Below are positions 14,002-22,145 of a stretch of 26,659 nucleotides of DNA, piece after piece. A model generated the notes under the pieces. It was not told the origin of the DNA. It did not search any database and was given only the letters and a program-made list of their open reading frames with translations. The translations under genes and the position numbers were made by a program. Origin of the DNA: CAZKXX01 sp964556705 (lineage in GTDB: Bacteria > Acidobacteriota > Terriglobia > UBA7540); NCBI GenBank assembly GCA_964556705.1, contig CAZKXX010000049.1, positions 1 to 26,659 of the forward strand, written 5' to 3'. Within the stretch, counting starts at the first letter, position 1; the number at the start of each line of letters is the position of its first letter.

Positions 14002-14868
14002 CTAATACCGGCACTTCCAGTTCTCCGCCTTCACGAAATACGATTTGTAGTTCTTCGCTTTCGGGTCCATGCAGCCGGCGAGGTTCAGCAATTCGATTTT
14101 GCGGAACTCGGTCGGGTGGCTCTCGGCCTGCAACGCGATGTGGCCTTCGGAGAGCAGCTTGCCGTCCTGCATGAGCCAGGGATTGTGCTTGCTCACCGCG
14201 CCGCCGCCGATCTGGGGCATCTCGTAAGAGAGCACGACCTCGCCTTCCACGATGTGCCGAATGGTCGAGCTCCCGAGCACCATCGCCTCGACGCGCACCC
14301 ACTGGTCGCCATGATAGGTCTTCGAGCGCGAGTTGACGCAGTGCTGCGTCACCAGCTTGCCCTCCATCACCACGTTCGTCCCGGGCGTGCAGAGGTTGGC
14401 CGTGGTGCGCTCGCCCGAACCCAATCCACCGAGCAACTGGACCTCGATGGAGATGGGAAAATCCTGGTCCTTCTGCATCGTTTCCGGCGGCTGCGTGTGG
14501 ACCATGATGCCGTTGTTGCGCAGCGCCCAGTTGGGAGCTTCCGCCACCTGCTCGCCGACGAAGCGGTATTCGACGGCGATGATGTAGTGCGAAAACTTCT
14601 GCTTGTGGAAGATGTGGCCGAAACGGCCGCCGAACTTGTCGTACTGGTCGTAGGAAATCTTGAACACGCCGTTTTCGACGCGGAAGGTGTTGCCGAAATT
14701 CTCGCCCGGCTCGAAGCCGGTGATTTTCGGCACCCAGTCGTTCAAGTCCTTGCCGTTGAAAAGCTGGATCCATTCTTTTTCGTCCGGATTGTTTTCCGCG
14801 GCAAGGTTTGGCTGCGGAATCATCCAGACCAACGCGATGAGGAGTGATGCGAAGAGTTTGGTTTTCAT
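14002..14868 (-). CDS. Exported DUF1080 (3-keto-disaccharide hydrolase-type) protein
   Basis: 288 residues. A signal peptide (about 1-23, SLLIALVWMIPQPNLA) precedes a concanavalin-like jelly-roll with the family markers WIQLFNGKDLNDWV near the N-terminus, NNGIMVH and ISIEVQLLGG in the middle, and GHIALQAESHPTEFRKIELL near the end. DUF1080 proteins include 3-keto-glycoside hydrolases and are abundant in Acidobacteria and Planctomycetes. The last 24 residues are an extra module with the pattern G-C-x-D-P-x-A-x-N-Y ... C-x-Y, which resembles a short cysteine-bridged motif often found at the ends of secreted proteins. The predicted location is periplasmic or extracellular. Confidence 0.85.
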   Translation of the reverse strand: MKTKLFASLLIALVWMIPQPNLAAENNPDEKEWIQLFNGKDLNDWVPKITGFEPGENFGNTFRVENGVFKISYDQYDKFGGRFGHIFHKQKFSHYIIAVEYRFVGEQVAEAPNWALRNNGIMVHTQPPETMQKDQDFPISIEVQLLGGLGSGERTTANLCTPGTNVVMEGKLVTQHCVNSRSKTYHGDQWVRVEAMVLGSSTIRHIVEGEVVLSYEMPQIGGGAVSKHNPWLMQDGKLLSEGHIALQAESHPTEFRKIELLNLAGCMDPKAKNYKSYFVKAENWKCRY

Positions 14869-15204
14869 AATGCGCAGATTATAGCGCCATTCGGCCCACG
14901 AGTCTCACCGCAGAGGCGCAGAGAACACAGAGGAGACGACATCGTTCCGCGGCCGGGCGGAAGGCTGAGCTACTGCCGTACCACGGGCCTCCTGCCCGTG
15001 CGCAAATTCACGGAAGAAAAGGCGCTTGCAGGATGCGCTTGCATTTCTCTCTCACCAGGAGTAAGAGTGAAGTATGCAGACGGAAGGAGGTAGGACTCCA
15101 CCGGGCCTGCATCAAACGACCGAATAACCACACCGCTCTTGCGGTGCGCACCGCGGCGGTCGCTCCCGGGGCGGCCACCACGGCCACAGGAAGAAAAGAA
15201 AAGC

Positions 15205-15231
15205 GGGGAGCCACCCTCGGCTCCCCCTTTT
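15205..15231 (+). terminator. Terminator-like hairpin
   Basis: GGGGAGCC (15205-15212) pairs perfectly with GGCTCCCC (15219-15226) around a 6-base loop, followed by CTTTT. An A-rich stretch precedes it, so it might also work in the other direction. No coding gene ends just before it on the plus strand, so its transcript is unidentified. Confidence 0.6.
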
Positions 15232-15325
15232 CGTCTCCGGTCTGTTCCGCCCGCGATTCCGGCTCGAAACCGCTGCGCCTCCTATTGCGGGCGACGTTTT
15301 CGCCTCAAAGACTCGCGTCCCTGAA

Positions 15326-15334
15326 TGCTAAAAT
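15326..15334 (+). promoter_or_regulatory. Extended -10 promoter for the GlsB-type gene
   Basis: TG at 15326-15327, one base, then TAAAAT at 15329-15334. No clear -35 box is seen, which is usual for extended -10 promoters. Transcription would start near 15341 and GGAGG (15348-15352) serves ATG 15358. Confidence 0.45.
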
Positions 15335-15357
15335 GACCTTCGCGAACGGAGGCTCTC

Positions 15358-15612
15358 ATGACTCCCGGCGTGATCGGTTGGATTCTTATTGGTCTGATTG
15401 CGGGATGGCTGGGCGGCAAGATCACGCGCGGCCGCGGCTTCGGGCTGGTGGCGAACCTGTGCCTGGGCCTGGTGGGCGCCGTCATCGGCGGATGGATTTT
15501 CGGGCGGCTGGGCGTCGAGTCGTTCGGTTACATCGGAGGCCTCGCCGCGGCCACCGTGGGCGCCGTCCTGCTGGTGGGCTTCGGACGATTGCTCTCCGGC
15601 GCGCGCGGGTGA
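15358..15612 (+). CDS. GlsB/YeaQ/YmgE-family membrane protein
   Basis: 84 residues with three hydrophobic segments and glycine-rich packing (ILIGLIAGWLGGKITRG, LCLGLVGAVIGGWIFGRLG, GGLAAATVGAVLLVGFGRLL). This is the full length and pattern of the transglycosylase-associated (GlsB/YeaQ) family, small inner-membrane proteins linked to stress responses in several bacteria; the molecular role is not known. GGAGG at 15348-15352 with 5 bases of spacing supports the ATG at 15358. Confidence 0.88.
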   Translation: MTPGVIGWILIGLIAGWLGGKITRGRGFGLVANLCLGLVGAVIGGWIFGRLGVESFGYIGGLAAATVGAVLLVGFGRLLSGARG

Positions 15613-15676
15613 CGCGGGTGAGCACGCCCGTCATCCTCTGATACCATGGGCCGGACTCCACGCGGGAGGCGCGGCC

Positions 15677-15997
15677 ATGAGGAACTCCGGGGGGAGCTGG
15701 GGGACGGAATTACTGGTGGTCTTTCTGGGCGGATTCCTGCTGGCGGGCCTGCTGGCAGCGGGCGGATGGTATCTCGTGCTGCAGCCGCGCCACGAAGCGG
15801 CGCTGCGAACGAAAGAGGCGGCGTTGAAAGAAAAAGAAGCCGCGCTCATTCACTGCACGGCGGCCAAAGACCAGTGCCACGAGTTGCGCGAGAAGCTCCA
15901 GGCCGAGAACAGCGAGATCAATTCAAAACTCGAAGACGCTTTGCGCGGATGGGGCCGTTGCCTGCGGAGCCAGGGCGCCGCGGGGCCGGGGCCGTAA
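15677..15997 (+). CDS. Small membrane-anchored coiled-coil protein, function unknown
   Basis: 106 residues. An N-terminal hydrophobic helix (about 10-32, ELLVVFLGGFLLAGLLAAGG) is followed by a charged helix with repeated AALKEKEAAL-type heptads (about 40-90), containing Cys residues in HCTAAKDQCHEL. This is the layout of an inner-membrane anchor with a coiled coil. No family recognised. ATG 15677 follows GGGAGG (15664-15669) by 7 bases. A longer upstream frame overlaps the GlsB gene and is rejected. It converges with lysS. Confidence 0.7.
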   Translation: MRNSGGSWGTELLVVFLGGFLLAGLLAAGGWYLVLQPRHEAALRTKEAALKEKEAALIHCTAAKDQCHELREKLQAENSEINSKLEDALRGWGRCLRSQGAAGPGP

Positions 15998-16133
15998 AGC
16001 AGGACGGGAAGGAATCGTTTCCTCGAATCAACGGGACTTCCCCACCACCCGAGCGCGTACGCCGCGCTGATCGTCGCCCCCACCCAGCGGCGACGCCCGC
16101 GCCAGCGGGGCCTTCTTGCTCGCGTCGCCCGGA

Positions 16134-17672
16134 TCAGTCCGACGATTTTTCCGGGCGCAGAAGCGGAAAAAGAATCACCTCGCGGATGGAGCGCGAGTTG
16201 GTGAGGAGCATGGCCAGGCGGTCCACGCCGATCCCTTCGCCGCCCGTGGGCGGCATGCCGTAGCTGAGCGCTCGGATGTAGTCCTCGTCCACGGCATGCG
16301 CAGTGAGGTCGCCTTTGTCGCGCAGCAGTTGCTGGTACTCGAACCGCCGGCGCTGCTCGACGGGGTCGTTCAGCTCGCTGAAGGCGTTGGCGATTTCCAT
16401 GCCGGCGACGTAGAGCTCGAAGCGCTCGACGTAATTCGGGTCTTCGGGCTTCTGCTTGGCAAGCGGCGAAACTTCCAGCGGAAAATCCAGAATGAACGTG
16501 GGCTGGATGAGGTGCTCTTCCGAAACAGCTTCAAAAAGTTCCTGGAGCGCCAGGCCCGGCGCGGCGCCCTCGGCAAGCCCGAGCGGCTCGCGCCCGGCGC
16601 GGCGCGCGAAGTCGTCGTACGCCGCCGTCCAGCGGAAGATGGCGCGCGGCTCGGCCAGGTCTTCGAGTTTCGGACCCTTCCCCTGCTCGGGCCAGAAGCG
16701 CACCACCGCTTCCTGCATCGTGTAACGCTGGAATCTCTCGAACGAAATCTTCTTCCCGTCGAACTCGAATTCGAGCGACCCGGCCACCGCCATCGCCACG
16801 TGGCGCATCAGGCGTTCGGTGAGCGCCATCATGTCGCGATAATCGGCGTAAGCCTGGTAGAACTCGAGCATCGTGAATTCCGGGTTGTGCTGCGTTGAGA
16901 TGCCCTCGTTGCGGAAGTTGCGGTTGATCTCGAACACCCGGTCGAGCCCGCCGACGATGAGCCGCTTCAGATAGAGTTCCGGCGCGATGCGCAGGTAGAG
17001 GTCGAGGTCGAGCGCGTTGTGGTGGGTCTTGAACGGCCGGGCCATGGCGCCGCCGGCGAGCGGCTGCATCATGGGCGTCTCGACTTCGAGGTAGCCCTCG
17101 CCTTCCAGAAACTGCCGCAGCGCGCGCACCAGGCGGGAACGCTTCTCGAAAACCTCCCGCACCGGCGGATTGACCATCAGATCGAGGTAGCGCTGCCGGT
17201 AGCGGATTTCGACGTCGTGCAGCCCGTGCCATTTTTCCGGCAGAGGTAACAGCGCCTTGGCCAGAAAGTGGAGCTTTTCGACGTGCACGCTCAGCTCGCC
17301 CGTGCGCGTGCGGAACAGATAGCCCTCCGCGCCCACCAGGTCGCCGAGGTCGAGGAGTTTATAAAGTTCGAACTGCTTCTCACCGACCGCGTCGAGCCGG
17401 ACGTAGATTTGCAGCCGCGCGCCGCCGCCCTGCAAGTGCGCGAAGCCCGCCTTGCCGTGCGGGCGGACGGTCATCATGCGTCCGGCCACGCGCACGGAAA
17501 GCTTCTCCTTTTCCAGCTCTTCGGCCGTGCGGGAGGAGTATTTCTCGAGAATCTCGGGCAGCGTGTGCGAGCACTCAAATTTGCGCGGGTAGCGCTCGAA
17601 ACCGAGTTCGGCAATCCGTTCGAGCTTGGTCTTGCGCTGCTGAATCAGGGCGTCCGATTCGTGCGTGGACAA
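16134..17672 (-). CDS. lysS: Lysyl-tRNA synthetase, class II
   Basis: 512 residues, a full-length enzyme that charges tRNA-Lys in the cytoplasm. Residues about 55-145 form the OB-fold anticodon-binding domain (VRVAGRMMTVRPHGKAGF). The class II core contains motif 1 around FLEGEGYLEVETPMM, motif 2 in FRNEGISTQHNPEFTMLEF and motif 3 in GEGIGVDRLAMLL. The start is TTG at 17672: an AAGGAG sequence (17685-17680) is 7 bases upstream, and no ATG or GTG fits as well. The gene has its own strong promoter at 17763-17734. Confidence 0.97.
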   Translation of the reverse strand: MSTHESDALIQQRKTKLERIAELGFERYPRKFECSHTLPEILEKYSSRTAEELEKEKLSVRVAGRMMTVRPHGKAGFAHLQGGGARLQIYVRLDAVGEKQFELYKLLDLGDLVGAEGYLFRTRTGELSVHVEKLHFLAKALLPLPEKWHGLHDVEIRYRQRYLDLMVNPPVREVFEKRSRLVRALRQFLEGEGYLEVETPMMQPLAGGAMARPFKTHHNALDLDLYLRIAPELYLKRLIVGGLDRVFEINRNFRNEGISTQHNPEFTMLEFYQAYADYRDMMALTERLMRHVAMAVAGSLEFEFDGKKISFERFQRYTMQEAVVRFWPEQGKGPKLEDLAEPRAIFRWTAAYDDFARRAGREPLGLAEGAAPGLALQELFEAVSEEHLIQPTFILDFPLEVSPLAKQKPEDPNYVERFELYVAGMEIANAFSELNDPVEQRRRFEYQQLLRDKGDLTAHAVDEDYIRALSYGMPPTGGEGIGVDRLAMLLTNSRSIREVILFPLLRPEKSSD

Positions 17673-17733
17673 TCCGAAGCTCCTTCGCCCTCGACGGGCA
17701 TGATGGGACGCGACACGGTGCGCAAAGGGCGGA

Positions 17734-17763
17734 ATTATAGGTTTCGCCGCGAAGGAGTGTCAA
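17734..17763 (-). promoter_or_regulatory. lysS promoter
   Basis: On the minus strand both boxes are perfect: TTGACA (17763-17758) and TATAAT (17739-17734), separated by 18 bases. Transcription would start near 17727, leaving a leader of about 55 bases before the TTG start. Confidence 0.8.
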
Positions 17764-17848
17764 GGAACGCAGGCCCGCGCGATTCCCTTCGGGGGTAACG
17801 GTCCCGGTACTACTTCTTGCGGTCTCAGAAAAGGATTGATTTTTGTTC

Positions 17849-17877
17849 TTGAGCGGCCGTTCGGAAATCCGTATAGT
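17849..17877 (+). promoter_or_regulatory. Promoter giving a near-leaderless transcript
   Basis: TTGAGC (17849-17854) and TATAGT (17872-17877) with a 17-base spacer. Only 9 bases separate the -10 box from ATG 17887, so transcription should start within a few bases of the start codon. Confidence 0.6.
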
Positions 17878-17886
17878 AACGCTCAC

Positions 17887-18621
17887 ATGTTCCCCTGGAT
17901 CCTCGGCGCAATCGTCCTCCTGTCAGCCGGCTGGCTGCTGCGCCGGCTGCTCCGGCTGAACCGTCCGGAAGCGCCGCGCCGCGCGGGCGTTCCCCGTCTC
18001 AGCCCCGACCGGGAATCGCTTTACCTCCGTCTGGTGCGCGAAGTCGAAGCGCATTCGCACATGGTGGGCGTGGTGCTGAACGAGGCAATCGAACAGCACC
18101 GCGACGGCCGGAGCGAACTGGCGTGGCGACTGGCGCGGCTTTCGGTGGCGGAATGGCGGCGCCTGACGGAGATTCTTTCCGCGACGCTCAGTGTCATCGG
18201 CCGTCACCTCGACGCCCCCGTCATCGTCGTTCCCGTGCGCGGGAAATCCGCGGAGCACTTCAAGACGCGGCTGATGGGAGATTCGGCCCGGCTGCACGAA
18301 CTGCTGGACCAGTTGGTCTTCCGGTCGAACCTTCGCGTGCAACTCCACCTGCGGTTTCTGCGGCGCGCGGTCGAGACGCTGACCGCCGAGTACGATTACG
18401 CTCGCCGGTTCGCGGAACGCACGGACGACGGGACGCGGGAAACCTGGCGGCGGCTCGACTACCTCTACCATGACTTCGACCTGATTGCGAAGGAGACGCT
18501 GCTGGCCACGCGGGCCTTCCTCGCCTGCCTGCCCGATGCCGCGGTCGAATCATTCGCTACCCAACTGACGCCTGCGATCGAACCCCGCGCGCAGGCCGCG
18601 TCTTCGCTCGTCGGGAAATAG
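17887..18621 (+). CDS. Membrane-anchored hypothetical protein (244 aa)
   Basis: One N-terminal hydrophobic helix (FPWILGAIVLLSAGWLL) followed by a long, mainly helical, arginine- and leucine-rich domain (LVREVEAHSHMVGVVLNEAI, then ELAWRLARLSVAEWRRLTEIL). No catalytic motif is evident and I do not recognise the family. The frame is open for its whole length with regular codon use and the promoter at 17849-17877 points at it. ATG 17887 is preferred to the in-frame ATG 17836, which lies upstream of the -35 box. No ribosome-binding sequence is seen. It converges with the phosphofructokinase gene, 13 bases away. Confidence 0.75.
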   Translation: MFPWILGAIVLLSAGWLLRRLLRLNRPEAPRRAGVPRLSPDRESLYLRLVREVEAHSHMVGVVLNEAIEQHRDGRSELAWRLARLSVAEWRRLTEILSATLSVIGRHLDAPVIVVPVRGKSAEHFKTRLMGDSARLHELLDQLVFRSNLRVQLHLRFLRRAVETLTAEYDYARRFAERTDDGTRETWRRLDYLYHDFDLIAKETLLATRAFLACLPDAAVESFATQLTPAIEPRAQAASSLVGK

Positions 18622-18634
18622 GCTGACGGCGGGA

Positions 18635-19681
18635 CTATCCGTAGAAAATTTCCGCGATGGCGATGAGTTCGGGGTCCACGTGCTTGAGCTTGCGCATGGC
18701 CTGTCCGAGCGGGATGTCCGTAATTTTGCCGCCGCGCAGCGCCACCATGTGGCCGAACTTGCCCTCCTCGATGAGGTCCACGGCTTTCACGCCGTAGCGC
18801 GTGCCGAGCACGCGGTCGAAGGCGGTGGGCGAACCGCCGCGCTGGATGTGACCGAGGACCGTGACACGGGTTTCGTAGCCGGTCAGCTTTTCCAAGCGCT
18901 TGGCGATGACTTCGCCGATGCCGCCCAGTTGCGCGTGCCCGAACTGGTCCAGCTTCTGGTCTTTCGTTACCAGTCCCTCGGACTCCTTGAGCTTGAACCC
19001 TTCGGCCACCACGACAATCGAAAACAGGCGTCCGCGCGAGTGGCGCTTCTTGATGATTCCCGCGACATCCTCGATGGTCATGGGATGCTCGGGGATCAGG
19101 ATGCAGTCGGCGCCGCCCGCCAGTCCTCCCACCACGGCGATCCAGCCCGTGTGCCGGCCCATCACCTCCACCACCATGACGCGCTGGTGAGACTCCGCCG
19201 TCGTGTGGAGCCGGTCAATCGCCTCCGTCACAATGGAAACTGCCGTATCGAAGCCGAAAGTCTGGTCGGTTCCCTCGACGTCGTTGTCAATCGTCTTGGG
19301 CACGCCGACCACCTTGACCTTCTCCTCCGCCAAATGGCGGGCCACGCCCAGCGTGTCTTCGCCGCCCACGGCGATCAGGTAGTCCATCTCGAGCTTCTTC
19401 ATGTTCGCGAGGACCGCTTTCTTGTCCTCTTCCTTCTTCAGCGGATTCGTGCGCGAAGTGCCCAGAATCGTCCCGCCGCGCGGCAGGATGCCGGAGACGG
19501 AAAACAGGGTGAGCGGCTCGGCCATGCCCTTGACCATTCCCAGCCAGCCGTTCTTGACGCCCAGCACCTTGTAACCCCGTTGCTCCGCGCGCCGCACCAC
19601 CGCCCGGATAACCGCGTTCAACCCGGGACAGTCTCCGCCGCCGGTCAGGATTCCAATCGTTCCCTTGCCGTTCTTTGCCAT
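18635..19681 (-). CDS. 6-phosphofructokinase, PPi-type signature
   Basis: 348 residues. The glycolytic enzyme that phosphorylates fructose 6-phosphate. Visible motifs: GILTGGGDCPGLNA at the N-terminus, PKTIDND (catalytic D132), and MGRHTGW (sugar binding). The two residues that discriminate donors are D109 in GGEDT and K129 in PKTIDND. In ATP enzymes both positions are Gly; Asp and Lys mark pyrophosphate-dependent enzymes, although group III proteins with GGEDT include both donor types. The usual Asp before D109 is Glu108. ATG 19681 has GGGGAGAGA upstream and matches the family start; a longer frame to 19795 is unsupported. The GH42 gene is divergent. Confidence 0.93.
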   Translation of the reverse strand: MAKNGKGTIGILTGGGDCPGLNAVIRAVVRRAEQRGYKVLGVKNGWLGMVKGMAEPLTLFSVSGILPRGGTILGTSRTNPLKKEEDKKAVLANMKKLEMDYLIAVGGEDTLGVARHLAEEKVKVVGVPKTIDNDVEGTDQTFGFDTAVSIVTEAIDRLHTTAESHQRVMVVEVMGRHTGWIAVVGGLAGGADCILIPEHPMTIEDVAGIIKKRHSRGRLFSIVVVAEGFKLKESEGLVTKDQKLDQFGHAQLGGIGEVIAKRLEKLTGYETRVTVLGHIQRGGSPTAFDRVLGTRYGVKAVDLIEEGKFGHMVALRGGKITDIPLGQAMRKLKHVDPELIAIAEIFYG

Positions 19682-20015
19682 AAGTGTCTCTCCCCGAATG
19701 ACTGCGATATGATGCGCCGCGCCAGCGCGGGCCGAGCGCGACGTCCAAACGCTTGCCATCCCGCCCTCGTGCGCTGCCCGGCGCGACGGAAGCAAAGCAA
19801 TCTAACAAGACCCAAGTCCGCAGTCAATGCGCAGCGGGGGCTTGCGGACAATTTGAGCGTGCCTCGGGTACCAAGTGTTTTGGCGAGGCCCTTCACCGAG
19901 CGCTGCGGCATTTTTCGATTGACACGCCATGGCACGGAACCGGAATAATGTGGCCGTCCGCCGCGCGCCCGCAGAAGCACCCTGCCGGGCCACTTCTCGA
20001 CTGGAGGGCAATCCC
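19682..20015. other. Divergent intergenic region between phosphofructokinase and GH42 genes
   Basis: 334 bases with no convincing gene. It contains a candidate plus-strand promoter for the GH42 gene at 19919-19949. I found no good minus-strand promoter for phosphofructokinase. Confidence 0.4.
19919..19949 (+). promoter_or_regulatory. Candidate promoter for the GH42 gene
   Basis: Perfect TTGACA (19919-19924) with AATAAT (19944-19949) after a long 19-base spacer. It would give a leader of about 60 bases before ATG 20016. Confidence 0.4.
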
Positions 20016-22118
20016 ATGAGATTCCTGAGCGGAAGGGCTGCGCTGTTCTTCGCAAGCGCGCTGCTTCTGGCCTCATCCCTTCTCGGCGCCCCACCCGCCG
20101 GTCCGGCCAAGCCCTTCGACTTGACCGGCTGGAATGGCGGCCGATTCGTTTTCGGCGTGGACTACTACCCCGAGCACTGGCCGGAAAGCCAGTGGGACTC
20201 GGACGCCAGAATGATGAAGGACGCGGGCATCAACTTCGTGCGCCTGGCGGAGTTTGCCTGGGTGAAGATGGAGCCGGCGGAAGGCCAGTTCGATTTCGCC
20301 TGGCTCGACCGCGCCATCCAAGTCCTGAACGCGCAGGGAATCAAGGTCATGCTGGGCACGCCCACGGCTGCGCCGCCCGCCTGGCTCTACGCGAAATTCC
20401 CGGACATCGCCACGATGAACGAAAACGGCGTTCGGCACCGCTTCGGCTCGCGCCGCGACTACTGCCTTCACAACCCGAACTTCCTCGCCGCCACGCGCCG
20501 CATCGTGACCGCGATGGCCGAGCACTACAAGAACCATCCGGGCGTCATCGGCTGGCAGATTGACAACGAGCTCGGCAATCCCTATTGCTTCGATGCGTTC
20601 TGCCAGAAAGCCTTTCAGGACTACGCGCGAAACAAGTTCAAGACGCTCGACGCGCTCAACCAGGCCTGGGGAACGATATTCTGGGGACACACCTACACGG
20701 ACTGGTCGCAGGTCCCGCTGCCGTGGAACACGCTGTTCGGCGCGCACAATCCCAGTCTGGCCCTCGACCATCGCCGCTTCCACAGCCGCGCCACGCGCGA
20801 CTACCTGAAGCTCCAGGTGGATCTCTTGAGGAAGATTGCGCCGAAGCAGCCCATCACCCACAACGCCATGGGCTACTTCGATCAGGTGGACTACTCGGAA
20901 CTTTTCGAGCCGGTGGATTTTCTCGCCTGGGACAATTACCCGATGTTCGGCGAGGACTACTCGTATTATTTCGGCACGAGCCTCGCGCACGCCCTGATGC
21001 GCGGCGCCAAGGACAATCAGAATTTCATCGTCATGGAGCAGCAGGCCGGCCTGCCGGGCTGGCTGAGCTTCTGGGGACGCCAGGCCGCCCCGGGACTCTA
21101 TCGCGTCTGGACCTACCAGGCGGTGGCGAACGGCGCCGACGGCATGGTTTATTTCCGCTGGCGCACCTCGCGATTCGGCAGCGAGCAGTATTGGCAGGGC
21201 GTCCTCGACCAGGACAGCCATCCGAACGCCCGCTTCCGGATGGTCTCGCGCATGGGGAAGGAATTCGCCCAACTGACCGAGCTGCTGCGCGGCTCGAAAA
21301 TCAAGTCGGACGTGGCCATCCTCGTCTCACCCGACAGCCGCTGGGCGTTTCGCATCCAGCCGCTGACCCGGGAATTCGACTACAACCGCCAGATGCGGAT
21401 GTATTACGAGGGATTTCGGCGCCACGGCGCGAGCGTGGACGCCGTCTTTCCGCAACACGATTTTTCGAAATACAAAATCCTCGTCGCTCCGTCGCTCTTC
21501 GTCGTCACTCCCGACCTCGCCGCGAAGCTCCGCCAATTCGTGGAAGGCGGAGGGACGCTGGTGCTGAGCTACCGCTCGGGAGTGAAGGACCAGCACAACG
21601 TTTACACGGACCGGACGCTGCCCGGGCCGCTGGCGGAGCTGGCGGGCATCGCCATCCGCGACTTCGACCCGCACACCAACCAGGAGCAGGAAGTCGTGGA
21701 CGAGGAAGGCGTGCGTTACCCGGCGCGCGCCTGGTTCGACATTCTCGAGCCGACGACGGCCGACGTGCTGGCGACCTACACGAAGGGCTACTACGCCGGA
21801 AAACCGGCGGCGACGGTGAACCGCGTGGGAACGGGCACGGTGATTTACATCGGCACCGAAGTTGCCGAGCCCGGCTACGCGCGGCTCGCCGCCTTCGTTT
21901 GCGATGAGAAGGGAGTTTCGGTCGCCCCCGCCATGCCGGAAGGTGTCGAGTACGCGGAACGCGACAAGGACGGGAAGAAGATCATCTTTCTGATGAACTA
22001 CACCGAAAAGCCTCAGACGGTTACGCTCGGCGCGCCGCTCAGCAACGCCCTGACCGGCGGGACGGAACCGGCGAGCGTCGAAATTCCCGCCTTCGACGTC
22101 AAGGTGCTGACGAAATAG
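20016..22118 (+). CDS. Secreted GH42-family beta-galactosidase
   Basis: 700 residues. A signal peptide (about 1-25, RAALFFASALLLASSLLG) precedes the GH42 TIM barrel, which opens with FGVDYYPEHWPESQW and DAGINFVRLAEFAW. The acid/base is E185 in WQIDNELGN and the nucleophile is E341 in IVMEQQAGLPGW, both in the expected contexts. The trimerisation domain (about 430-640, with a flavodoxin-like fold) and a beta-sandwich end (FLMNYTEKPQTVTLG) complete the family plan. Substrates are beta-galactosides, probably plant or microbial galactans in a secreted enzyme. ATG 20016 follows GGAGG (20003-20007) by 8 bases. Confidence 0.93.
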   Translation: MRFLSGRAALFFASALLLASSLLGAPPAGPAKPFDLTGWNGGRFVFGVDYYPEHWPESQWDSDARMMKDAGINFVRLAEFAWVKMEPAEGQFDFAWLDRAIQVLNAQGIKVMLGTPTAAPPAWLYAKFPDIATMNENGVRHRFGSRRDYCLHNPNFLAATRRIVTAMAEHYKNHPGVIGWQIDNELGNPYCFDAFCQKAFQDYARNKFKTLDALNQAWGTIFWGHTYTDWSQVPLPWNTLFGAHNPSLALDHRRFHSRATRDYLKLQVDLLRKIAPKQPITHNAMGYFDQVDYSELFEPVDFLAWDNYPMFGEDYSYYFGTSLAHALMRGAKDNQNFIVMEQQAGLPGWLSFWGRQAAPGLYRVWTYQAVANGADGMVYFRWRTSRFGSEQYWQGVLDQDSHPNARFRMVSRMGKEFAQLTELLRGSKIKSDVAILVSPDSRWAFRIQPLTREFDYNRQMRMYYEGFRRHGASVDAVFPQHDFSKYKILVAPSLFVVTPDLAAKLRQFVEGGGTLVLSYRSGVKDQHNVYTDRTLPGPLAELAGIAIRDFDPHTNQEQEVVDEEGVRYPARAWFDILEPTTADVLATYTKGYYAGKPAATVNRVGTGTVIYIGTEVAEPGYARLAAFVCDEKGVSVAPAMPEGVEYAERDKDGKKIIFLMNYTEKPQTVTLGAPLSNALTGGTEPASVEIPAFDVKVLTK

Positions 22119-22145
22119 GAGCGACCCGCAAGGCGAGAGCCGAAT

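Larger units (their letters stand above)
14869..15357. other. Repeat-bearing intergenic region upstream of the GlsB-type gene
   Basis: No gene can be defended in these 489 bases. It holds a CACAGAGG-type repeat copy (14904-14938), a perfect hairpin CACGGGC-CTCCT-GCCCGTG (14982-15000), a segment where ATGCAG (15073-15078) could pair with CTGCAT (15109-15114), and the terminator-like hairpin at 15205-15231. Short frames here have odd composition and no family. A small untranslated RNA ending at the hairpin is possible but unproven. Confidence 0.4.

Noticed and set aside
15066..15120. Possible signal recognition particle RNA because of a CGGAAGG segment
   Set aside because: The conserved SRP RNA tetraloop and flanking helix residues do not match beyond that short segment.
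16072..16095. Hairpin CGTCGCC/GGCGACG as terminator between the coiled-coil gene and lysS
   Set aside because: The stem is only 7 bases and no T-run follows on either strand.
20073..21272. A 399-residue open frame on the minus strand
   Set aside because: It lies opposite the GH42 gene, whose catalytic residues are clear.
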